Shown: in pieces, positions 59,401 through 62,054 of the stretch | How the letters are laid out: the number at the start of each line of letters is the position of its first letter | Numbering within the stretch: position 1 is the stretch's first letter | Assembly: GCF_014633365.1 (NCBI RefSeq) | Contig: NC_068340.1 | Coordinates: forward strand, 35,414,328-35,478,327 | Source of the DNA: Diospyros lotus | Lineage: Eukaryota > Streptophyta > Magnoliopsida > Ericales > Ebenaceae | Length of the DNA: 64,000 nt | Direction of reading: 5' to 3' | Made by a program: the position numbers and the translations under genes | The notes under the pieces: generated by a model | What the model was told of the DNA's origin: nothing | The model's database searches: none | Seen by the model: the letters and a program-made list of their open reading frames with translations, nothing else

Positions 59401-62054
59401 TCAGTTATTATCCTACACAAAAATACTACAAATGCTATCATCCTTCTACTCAGACATTTTTTGTTTCAAAGGATGTGACCTTCGTTGAATCTCAATCTTT
59501 CTTTGGTCCTACTAACCTTGGTCTCCAGGGGGAGAATCACTTAATTGGTGACCAAGGTTCAGCTCTTCCTAGTCTGGACTTAATCCCTCTCAAGACATCA
59601 GAACCAACAGGTAATCTTGTTAATCCTACTAATCATGTTCCATCTACTACTTCAGGCCTCTCTTCTGATAGTGATCATCACTTAGCTGTTCCAAGTAATC
59701 ACCAAAGCCTTGATCGAGCAGGCCAAACAGAGACCTCATCCCCGATAAGGTTCAAGGGCTCCCTTTTTGTGTACCACAAAAAAACAGCAACCTATGTCTC
59801 ACCCTTAACAAGGATCAGCATCTAATTCCCAACCAGGTACTGAAATGGTTTTCCCCCTTAATCATGTTCATTCTTTATCTACGGATTTGGATATCCCTAT
59901 TGCCATTAGAAAAAGAGTTAAAGATGCACTCAGCATCCTCTGGCCAACTATGTTTCTTACCACAAGTTGTCCCAGAAATATAAAAGCTTCCTGACTTCTC
60001 TAGACACCATTGTTATCCCTAAATCAATGGATGAGGCCTTAAAGGATCAGGAATGAAAGCTAGCCATGCAAGAGGAAATAAGGGCATTAAAGAAGAATAA
60101 CACATGGGATCTGGTGCCTAAGCTAAAGGGAGTGATTTCAGTGGGTTGCATATGGGTTTTCAACTTAAAATACAATGGAGATGGATTGTTGGAAAGATAC
60201 AAGAACCGATTGGTGGCTAAAGGCTACACCCTAAACTTATGGGATTGACTACTTGGAGACTTTTGCTTCAGTAGTTAAGATGACCACAGTAAGGATTCTC
60301 TTATCCTTGGCAGCCCACTATGGATGGAAACTACAGCAACTAGATGTGAAGAATGCACTTCTTCATGGTGATTTAGAATAAGAGGTCTTCATGGAGCAGC
60401 CACTAGGATTCAAGGAAGGTGAAGTATGTAGACTTAAAAAGACCCTCTATGGCCTCAAGCAATCACCGAGAGCCTAGTTTGATAGGTTCTCCAAAGCCAT
60501 GAAGCTTCTGGGATACCAACAAAGTAAGGGAGACCACACTCTCTTTTTTAAGCACTCGGGGAAGGGAAAGGTGACTGCATTATTGGTCTATGTGGATGAC
60601 ATCATTGTAACAGGGAATGACATGACGAACACCAGGTTCTAAGAAGCAAGTTGGCTCAAAACTTCGAGATTAAGGACCTGGGATCCCTCAAATACTTCTT
60701 GGGAATAGAGGTAGCCTACTCCAAAGAATATATCTTTCTATCCCAACACAAGTATGTATTGGATCTTTTAAAGGAGACGAGTTTGCTGGGAGGAAAAAGA
60801 GCGTGCACTCCAGTAGAACCTAATGCTAAATTAGGGGGAGACACCAGCAGTCCACCAGTGGACAAAGACAAATATCAGAGGTTAGTAGGGTGGTTGATTT
60901 ACTTGTCCCATACTAGGCTAGATATAGCCTATGCAGTGAGCTTAGTAAGTTAATTTATGCATTGTCCTAGAAAGAGTCATATGCAGGCTGTGAGAAAGAT
61001 ATTGTGCTACTTGAAAACAACCCCATGCAAAGGAATCATATTCAGAGCAAGTGGTTCTTTGGATATACAAGAGTACACAAAAGCAGACTATGCTGGATTT
61101 CTAGTGGATATGAGGTCTACTACTGGATATTGCATGTGTTTAGGTGGGAATTTGGTCTCTTGGAGAAGTAAGAAGCAAAGCATAGTGACAAGATCAAGTG
61201 CTGAAACCGAATTCAGGTCTATGGCACTCGACCTATGTGAATTGCTACGATAAGGATTGTGCTAGCAGACTTGAAGATTGTTGTCAATTAACCAATTAGA
61301 TTATTTTGTGATAACCAATCGGTCATAAGCATTACTCATAATCCTGCACAGAATGACAAGACTAAGCACAAGGAGATTGACCAGCACTTTATAAAGGAAA
61401 AGCTTGAGAAAGGTATAATTCAAATACCCTATGTTCCTTCCGAGAAACAAGTGGTTGACCTTCTAACAAAAGGATTGGCAACTAGAAAATTTGAAGACCT
61501 AGTATGCAAACTGGGAGTGATGGATATTCATTCACCAGATTGAGGAGGAGTGTTGGCATAAAGAGATTCAAGAAAAAGGAAAGAAGCTAGCTGTGGCTGC
61601 TTCTAAAATGCTGAAGGTTTTAGGAAGTTTCTAAATCTTGTTTAGGATAGTTTCCTAAATTCAAATTAGGATACTTTCCTAATGTGTGGTATTGTAATCT
61701 TTCCTAAAGCTGTAAATATCCAACCCTATAACTAGGGCTGCATGTAAATGAAATATTCAAGCTTTCCATTCAAAGTTTTCAGATACAGTACATAGTTAAA
61801 CCTCAACCAAATATAAATTAGTAGATAGCTCAATAATTGCTTCAACTGAAAGCAAACCGTGAAGACTAAGTGAAGTATCATACCTGCCCATTGTTCACTG
61901 TTACGTTGATACGCCCATCAACAGCATCATCCAATCCAACAATTTTTAGATCATGAAGAACAGACACCTTCTGTGACGGCAGTGAATTAGTGGATAGCTG
62001 ACCTTTGCTCACAGAAGAAGGTAACATGTACCTACACAAGCACTGCTTCCCAGA
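2365..62054 (-). CDS. APC1: APC1, anaphase-promoting complex/cyclosome subunit 1 (partial, 28 exons)
   Basis: This gene encodes the large scaffold subunit of the APC/C, the nuclear E3 ubiquitin ligase that marks cyclins and securin for proteasomal destruction at mitosis. I recognise the family from conserved stretches such as [41 protein letters not shown] and [14 protein letters not shown]. The first two exons resemble the end of the N-terminal beta-propeller. The middle exons carry glycine/alanine-rich PC (proteasome/cyclosome) repeats, for example [13 protein letters not shown] and [15 protein letters not shown], which form a toroid in known structures. Exons sum to 3,894 bases (1,298 codons) and splice in frame with no stop. 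Plant APC1 is about 1,700-1,800 residues, so both ends lie outside the window. Introns range from under 100 bases to 15.7 kb, the large ones full of transposons. No coding lesion was seen, so the gene is probably functional. Confidence 0.95.
2627..2705 (-). CDS. APC1: APC1 exon W27
   Basis: One base plus 26 codons, [20 protein letters not shown] then RPALLQ. Acceptor GGCAG, donor CAG|GTAGCC. Confidence 0.93.
2706..4547 (-). other. APC1 intron W26-W27 (GC-AG)
   Basis: A 1.84-kb intron with a GC donor and AG acceptor. No coding sequence or recognisable transposon was seen; it is AT-rich with oligo-A and oligo-T runs. Confidence 0.8.
4548..4705 (-). CDS. APC1: APC1 exon W26 (GC donor)
   Basis: 52 codons plus [19 protein letters not shown] through DPSWNS. 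The donor is AG|GCAAGT, a GC splice site; only this end keeps the frame with W27 (AG|A = Arg). Acceptor CTGCAG. Confidence 0.9.
4791..4930 (-). CDS. APC1: APC1 exon W25
   Basis: Two bases plus 46 codons, [20 protein letters not shown] onward to LLSRAMHK. The start is fixed by phase (G|AG gives Glu). Donor AAG|GTGTTT. Confidence 0.9.
5020..5083 (-). CDS. APC1: APC1 exon W24
   Basis: 21 codons plus one base, [20 protein letters not shown] then D. Acceptor CTACAG, donor GACG|GTAGAA. Confidence 0.93.
5416..5589 (-). CDS. APC1: APC1 exon W23
   Basis: 58 codons, [20 protein letters not shown] onward to CLLPERAV. Acceptor TTGCAG, donor GTT|GTAAGT. It continues W22 across a 3.4-kb intron that holds a non-LTR element. 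Confidence 0.96.
5651..5760 (-). repeat. RTE-like non-LTR tail, copy 2
   Basis: acaacaacaacaat at the left edge is followed by cccaagcctta and ggtggggtcggctacatgaa. On the minus strand this reads as an RTE 3' end closing in a TTG repeat. It lies just inside the W22-W23 intron. Confidence 0.65.
6015..8843 (+). mobile_element. L1-like non-LTR element, ORF1 present, ORF2 missing
   Basis: The plus strand carries a diverged LINE ORF1, a 3' tail near 8780-8843 and an A-rich end (cagaaaaaaaagaaaagaa). No endonuclease or reverse transcriptase is present, so most of the element has been deleted internally. A 15-base repeat with one mismatch (agaattayacatagc) at 6000-6014 and 8844-8858 is a plausible target duplication. 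The true 5' end could be as late as about 6235, because 6015-6235 is not recognisable. The element is antisense to APC1. Confidence 0.7.
6328..7476 (+). pseudogene. LINE ORF1 remnant: RRM plus DUF4283-like region
   Basis: The frame is broken several times. An RNA-recognition motif is visible: RNP2-like [16 protein letters not shown] at about 6498 and RNP1-like [18 protein letters not shown] at about 6610-6665, in different frames. A DUF4283-like segment follows at about 6970-7400 ([12 protein letters not shown], then [16 protein letters not shown] and [11 protein letters not shown]), again with a frameshift near 7190. ORF1 proteins of this type bind LINE RNA. The downstream frames at 7498-8255 are the rest of a poorly conserved ORF1 C terminus. 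Confidence 0.65.
8944..9084 (-). CDS. APC1: APC1 exon W22 (PC repeat)
   Basis: 47 codons, with [20 protein letters not shown] and [17 protein letters not shown], near-invariant in APC1. Acceptor TTCTAG, donor CAG|GTACTC. Confidence 0.96.
9187..9240 (+). repeat. RTE-like non-LTR tail, copy 3
   Basis: gtagctgaccccacttagt followed by gggattaaggcttgg is the RTE 3' consensus in plus orientation. It is preceded by a short TA run at about 9170-9180. Confidence 0.55.
9537..9638 (-). CDS. APC1: APC1 exon W21
   Basis: 34 codons, [20 protein letters not shown] onward to TQMA. Acceptor AACAG, donor GCG|GTAATT. Confidence 0.95.
9745..9858 (-). CDS. APC1: APC1 exon W20
   Basis: 38 codons, [20 protein letters not shown] then [18 protein letters not shown]. 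The [16 protein letters not shown] block is strongly conserved. Acceptor TGCAG, donor GTG|GTCAGT. Confidence 0.95.
9936..10012 (-). CDS. APC1: APC1 exon W19
   Basis: Two bases plus 25 codons, [20 protein letters not shown] onward. Acceptor GACAG, donor GAG|GTTGAA. Transposon sequence begins only a short way upstream of its acceptor. Confidence 0.93.
10279..10536 (-). repeat. 3' LTR of copia D
   Basis: It matches 15408-15703 except for scattered changes and lack of a block of about 35 bases. Its outer end reads tggaataaaa instead of tgtaggaataaaa, so it has lost a few terminal bases or diverged. Confidence 0.85.
10586..10827. mobile_element. Solo LTR inside copia D
   Basis: 242 bases starting TGTTGGTAG and ending TTTTTCACA, flanked by perfect 5-bp duplications cttac (10581-10585 and 10828-10832). 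It interrupts the 3' end of copia D. No internal region is present, so it is the product of LTR-LTR recombination. Strand is undecided. Confidence 0.85.
10916..15257 (-). pseudogene. copia D gag-pol (degraded)
   Basis: Order on the minus strand: gag from a possible Met at 15257 (MYELSKAM), with a clear gag block at 14461-14961; zinc knuckle [14 protein letters not shown] near 14435; protease motif ILDSGTTYH near 14090; pre-integrase and integrase pieces at 13410-13718 ([11 protein letters not shown]) and 12825-13277 ([16 protein letters not shown]); reverse transcriptase at 11934-12497 ([15 protein letters not shown]) and 11394-11735 ([11 protein letters not shown]); RNase H at 10916-11272 ([29 protein letters not shown]). 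Stops and frameshifts separate the blocks, so it is not translatable as one polyprotein. Gag is close to that of the outer copia at 57074. Confidence 0.88.
15408..15703 (-). repeat. 5' LTR of copia D, with internal duplication
   Basis: 296 bases. The segment ttacataaaaaggaaagcaat recurs about 35 bases on in slightly changed form, giving a tandem duplication absent from the 3' LTR. The inner end abuts the primer-binding site. Confidence 0.85.
15704..15791 (-). repeat. Fragment of an older copia LTR
   Basis: This stretch ends in tatcaaca, which, after removal of the MITE, abuts the polypurine tract ctccccctcaagagg at 16551. It therefore looks like the U3 of the 3' LTR of the copia at 16553-16961, cut by copia D on its left. 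The other part of that LTR would lie just left of 10279. This is inferred from layout. Confidence 0.5.
15792..16543. mobile_element. Mutator-type non-autonomous element (MITE-like)
   Basis: 752 bases flanked by a perfect 9-bp duplication atcaacact (15783-15791 and 16544-16552), the length typical of Mutator-like elements. The ends are inverted repeats: ggtgttctaaaatgcgct on the left and caatgttctaaaaatcgg on the other strand at the right, each followed by GC-rich taggcg motifs. The interior has a long TA-rich tract (about 15895-16060) and GAGAGA runs. No transposase is present. Confidence 0.8.
16553..16961 (-). pseudogene. copia 3' fragment with RNase H
   Basis: A polypurine tract at 16551-16566 (minus strand) is followed by an RNase H segment at 16665-16961: [53 protein letters not shown]. 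The conserved His-rich end is frameshifted. Only the 3' end of this older element remains. Confidence 0.7.
16962..17094. other. Unassigned stretch between copia fragments
   Basis: The minus strand is open from about 17070 to 16970 ([19 protein letters not shown]), possibly part of the integrase-to-RT linker of the same copia. I do not recognise it. Confidence 0.3.
17095..18143 (+). mobile_element. copia 3' fragment with LTR (plus strand)
   Basis: A degraded end of reverse transcriptase and RNase H runs from about 17095 to 17840 ([32 protein letters not shown]), with several stops. It is followed by a G-rich polypurine tract (17846-17874) and one LTR at 17875-18143 (TGTTAAGAG...CTTCTACA). The 5' half is missing. 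Confidence 0.72.
17875..18143 (+). repeat. 3' LTR of the copia fragment
   Basis: 269 bases starting TG after an A/G tract that includes a 14-G run, and ending CA. It contains a TATA-like catatataaaagc near 18060. Only one copy is in the window, so the end is tentative. Confidence 0.55.
18541..18640 (-). repeat. RTE-like non-LTR tail, copy 4
   Basis: caacaataacaacaatcac followed by aagccttaatctcactggg is a diverged RTE 3' end in minus orientation. Confidence 0.5.
18915..19075 (-). CDS. APC1: APC1 exon W18
   Basis: One base, 53 codons, one base. It reads [16 protein letters not shown] and ends VTGSCISI. Its 3' phase (G|GG) fits W19 across an 8.9-kb intron. Acceptor TTTTAG, donor ATAG|GTATGT. 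Confidence 0.93.
19170..19291 (-). CDS. APC1: APC1 exon W17
   Basis: 40 codons plus AG. It contains VSRLSIP and [20 protein letters not shown]. Acceptor TTACAG, donor AG|GTAAAT. Confidence 0.93.
19415..19492 (-). CDS. APC1: APC1 exon W16 (PC repeat)
   Basis: 26 codons, [20 protein letters not shown] then GLMFLK. Acceptor TTGTAG, donor [22 protein letters not shown] is a PC repeat core. Confidence 0.93.
19581..19637 (-). CDS. APC1: APC1 exon W15
   Basis: 19 codons, [19 protein letters not shown]; acceptor TTCAG, donor CAG|GTTTTG. It is too short to be found by open-frame length and was placed by continuity with its neighbours. Confidence 0.92.
19845..19927 (-). CDS. APC1: APC1 exon W14
   Basis: Two bases plus 27 codons, [20 protein letters not shown] onward. 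Acceptor TTAAG, donor AAT|GTATGT. Confidence 0.93.
20003..20096 (-). CDS. APC1: APC1 exon W13 (PC repeat)
   Basis: 31 codons plus one base, [11 protein letters not shown] through [10 protein letters not shown]. The last G joins the GT of W14 to give Gly. Acceptor GACAG, donor TTAG|GTTGTT. Confidence 0.94.
20846..20917 (-). CDS. APC1: APC1 exon W12 (PC repeat)
   Basis: 24 codons, [20 protein letters not shown] onward; [13 protein letters not shown] is a PC repeat core. Acceptor TTGCAG, donor CTG|GTATTT. Confidence 0.94.
21295..21366 (-). CDS. APC1: APC1 exon W11
   Basis: 24 codons, [20 protein letters not shown] then TLLQ. Acceptor TTGCAG, donor CAG|GTATCT. Confidence 0.94.
21990..22290. repeat. 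Possible solo LTR or TRIM
   Basis: A roughly 300-base stretch in the W10-W11 intron contains gcagtataaaaactc, a TATA-like box, followed by CT-rich sequence as in an LTR leader. I could not fix its ends or a target duplication. Confidence 0.25.
22447..22527 (-). CDS. APC1: APC1 exon W10 (PC repeat)
   Basis: 27 codons, [20 protein letters not shown] onward, a PC repeat unit. Acceptor TGTAG, donor AAG|GTAAAC. Confidence 0.94.
23075..23590 (+). pseudogene. RTE-like LINE reverse-transcriptase 3' remnant (copy 5)
   Basis: Broken frames still read like the C-terminal end of a plant RTE reverse transcriptase: [54 protein letters not shown], with many stops. It is followed at about 23555 by aaccccacctattgtgatta, the family tail. 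Confidence 0.6.
25571..25606. repeat. GT/GC/GA microsatellite
   Basis: catgtgtgcgcgcgtgtg passing into gagagagagagagaga; a compound dinucleotide repeat. Confidence 0.85.
26118..26258 (-). CDS. APC1: APC1 exon W9 (PC repeats begin)
   Basis: 47 codons, with [20 protein letters not shown] and [21 protein letters not shown]. The small-residue pattern [11 protein letters not shown] is a PC repeat. Acceptor TGCAG, donor CAG|GTTTAA. Confidence 0.95.
26420..26518 (-). CDS. APC1: APC1 exon W8
   Basis: 33 codons. It contains [18 protein letters not shown], a conserved block just ahead of the PC repeats. Acceptor GGCAG, donor CAG|GTTTAT. Confidence 0.94.
26747..27120. mobile_element. Solo LTR in APC1 intron W7-W8
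   Basis: 374 bases from TGTCATGACCCAAG to GGTTCGTGACA with perfect 5-bp duplications atatt (26742-26746 and 27121-27125). It contains cctataaaagg as a TATA box near 26880 and a CT-rich leader, so its transcription would run on the plus strand. No internal region remains. Confidence 0.85.
27242..27301 (-). CDS. APC1: APC1 exon W7
   Basis: 20 codons, [20 protein letters not shown]; acceptor TTGTAG, donor ACT|GTATGT. Phase 0. Confidence 0.93.
27481..27573 (-). CDS. APC1: APC1 exon W6
   Basis: 31 codons, [20 protein letters not shown] onward; acceptor TTTAG, donor GAG|GTGTTC. The FGRGAFTL motif is conserved in APC1. Confidence 0.93.
28462..28545 (-). CDS. APC1: APC1 exon W5
   Basis: 28 codons, [16 protein letters not shown] through DQDLQQ; acceptor TGTAG, donor CAG|GTGTTC. 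Phase 0 at both ends. Confidence 0.93.
28546..32636 (-). other. APC1 intron W4-W5 (4.1 kb)
   Basis: The left two thirds are an old copia remnant (28740-31260). 31270-32636 shows no coding match or repeat I recognise; open frames there have no conserved motif. Confidence 0.65.
28740..31260 (+). pseudogene. Old Tnt1-like copia remnant
   Basis: Heavily decayed gag-pol on the plus strand, antisense to APC1. Visible blocks: a gag-like basic region at about 29135-29400 ([16 protein letters not shown]); protease [13 protein letters not shown] near 29475, using DTG; integrase [18 protein letters not shown] near 30385; and reverse transcriptase [20 protein letters not shown] near 30985 with YKARLVAK. 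No LTRs were recognised, so it is the oldest element here by appearance. Confidence 0.75.
32637..32966 (-). CDS. APC1: APC1 exon W4
   Basis: 110 codons, phase 0. It starts [20 protein letters not shown], one of the most conserved stretches of plant APC1, and ends GRDLRLNE before donor GAG|GTGAGT. An acidic run ([19 protein letters not shown]) sits near the end. Confidence 0.95.
33378..33834 (-). CDS. APC1: APC1 exon W3
   Basis: One base plus 152 codons; the first base completes an Arg codon from W2, giving [17 protein letters not shown]. Donor CAT|GTGAGT, acceptor TTGCAG. It contains helical leucine-rich segments and [14 protein letters not shown]. Confidence 0.92.
34747..34948 (-). repeat. 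3' LTR of copia L
   Basis: Starts tgtagatatttggacag and ends tttttataca. It carries the inverted gtggcagttac and aactgccac segments also seen in its partner at 41658. Confidence 0.8.
35971..36128 (+). repeat. 5' LTR of copia P
   Basis: Very short LTR; its terminal TG has changed to TA. It contains tataaataacaagct, a TATA-like box, and shares most bases with 40675-40829. Confidence 0.88.
36464..40667 (+). pseudogene. copia P gag-pol (interrupted)
   Basis: Gag starts at 36464 ([11 protein letters not shown]) and continues in another frame at 36851-37306, with a zinc knuckle beginning [19 protein letters not shown]. The protease has [11 protein letters not shown] near 37510. Pre-integrase and integrase run 37768-38535 ([25 protein letters not shown]; the usual NGVVE reads NEIVE). 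Reverse transcriptase spans 39121-39809 ([33 protein letters not shown]) with a TGA just before 39810, and RNase H runs 40263-40667. At least five stops or shifts are visible. Confidence 0.88.
40675..40829 (+). repeat. 3' LTR of copia P
   Basis: Starts tgttagaattattag and ends tttctcaca; differs from the 5' LTR by a few substitutions and a short gap. Confidence 0.9.
41592..41625. repeat. CT microsatellite and C run
   Basis: Nine or so CT repeats followed by about 15 C, within the former 5' leader of copia L. Confidence 0.85.
41658..41854 (-). repeat. 5' LTR of copia L
   Basis: Partner of 34747-34948; its inner end is followed on the minus strand by TGGTATCAGAG. The outer end (tctata) differs slightly from the partner. 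Confidence 0.8.
42984..43014. repeat. TA/TG microsatellite
   Basis: A TA run passing into tgtgtgtgtgtgtgtgt, within the W2-W3 intron. Confidence 0.85.
45670..46160 (-). CDS. APC1: APC1 exon W2
   Basis: 163 codons plus 2 bases, acceptor TTTCCAG, donor CG|GTAAAT. It begins [18 protein letters not shown], continuing directly from NNGQ of W1. The middle is serine-rich ([19 protein letters not shown]), which fits the loop region that is phosphorylated in APC1 of other species; that role is inferred here. Confidence 0.92.
46553..46772 (+). repeat. 5' LTR of copia N1 (main part)
   Basis: Matches 61551-61770 closely. The remaining bases resume at 56899 as tcaaagttttca, after copia N2. Confidence 0.9.
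46773..46933 (-). repeat. 3' LTR of copia N2
   Basis: tgttgaaccagagaaataa to tattccaaca. It has a 12-base insert (ggctaaaattaa region) relative to its partner. Confidence 0.88.
48137..48401 (-). repeat. 3' LTR of copia N3
   Basis: tgtaaaatatcagaaaccc to gtgctttaaca; nearly identical to 52995-53257. Confidence 0.92.
48610..52968 (-). pseudogene. copia N3 gag-pol (few lesions)
   Basis: The best preserved coding region of the window. Gag runs 52666-52968 and 52120-52617 ([20 protein letters not shown]). A zinc-knuckle region near 52000-52060 (YHRFDKNF) is preceded by a TAG. The protease is at 51280-51780 with [11 protein letters not shown] just after a TAG. Pre-integrase is at 50975-51304 ([14 protein letters not shown]), with a one-base shift near 50990; integrase continues at 50592-50978 ([16 protein letters not shown]) and ends at a TAG near 50592. 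Reverse transcriptase occupies 49104-50516 ([34 protein letters not shown]), and RNase H 48610-49110 ([17 protein letters not shown]). At least four lesions block a full polyprotein. Confidence 0.9.
52138..52190. repeat. Six-base repeat in N3 gag
   Basis: A run of catttc units (plus strand, 52154-52183) encodes alternating Gly-Asn near the end of the gag frame. A local minisatellite in coding sequence. Confidence 0.7.
52995..53257 (-). repeat. 5' LTR of copia N3
   Basis: Partner of 48137-48401; its inner side is followed on the minus strand by TGGTATTAGAGC. Confidence 0.92.
56745..56893 (-). repeat. 5' LTR of copia N2
   Basis: tgttgaaccaaagaaataa to tattccaaca; 12 bases shorter than the 3' LTR at 46773. 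Confidence 0.88.
56899..56909 (+). repeat. Last bases of the 5' LTR of copia N1
   Basis: caaagttttca, identical to the end of the 3' LTR (61771-61781), directly followed by primer-binding site tggtattagagcc. Confidence 0.85.
57074..61540 (+). pseudogene. copia N1 gag-pol (interrupted)
   Basis: Gag 57074-57775 is open for 233 codons ([45 protein letters not shown]). A zinc knuckle begins at about 57873 ([19 protein letters not shown]). The protease reads [11 protein letters not shown] near 58210, so the catalytic DSG is DSR. Pre-integrase and integrase run 58495-59189 ([16 protein letters not shown]; the usual PQQN reads PQRN). Reverse transcriptase spans 60066-60960 ([28 protein letters not shown]) with stops and a shift near 60640. 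RNase H spans 60957-61540 with a TAA after CELLR. Gag is very close to copia D. Confidence 0.9.
61551..61781 (+). repeat. 3' LTR of copia N1
   Basis: 231 bases, tgttggcataaagag to caaagttttca, preceded by the polypurine tract and followed by target duplication gatac. Confidence 0.92.
61884..62054 (-). CDS. APC1: APC1 exon W1 (first visible exon)
   Basis: 57 codons, phase 0 at both ends, with acceptor TGTAG and donor CAG|GTATGA. It contains [14 protein letters not shown] and [10 protein letters not shown], conserved near the end of the N-terminal propeller. The intron upstream runs off the right edge of the window. Confidence 0.9.

Larger units (their letters stand above)
46553..61781 (+). 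mobile_element. Outer copia N1 of the three-level nest
   Basis: The 3' LTR is at 61551-61781 (231 bases). The 5' LTR is at 46553-46772 plus 56899-56909, split by copia N2. Perfect target duplications gatac lie at 46548-46552 and 61782-61786. The primer-binding site tggtattagagcc is at 56910, and polypurine sequence gaggaggag precedes 61551. Without its insert the element is about 5.1 kb. It is antisense to APC1 and fills intron W1-W2. Confidence 0.92.
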
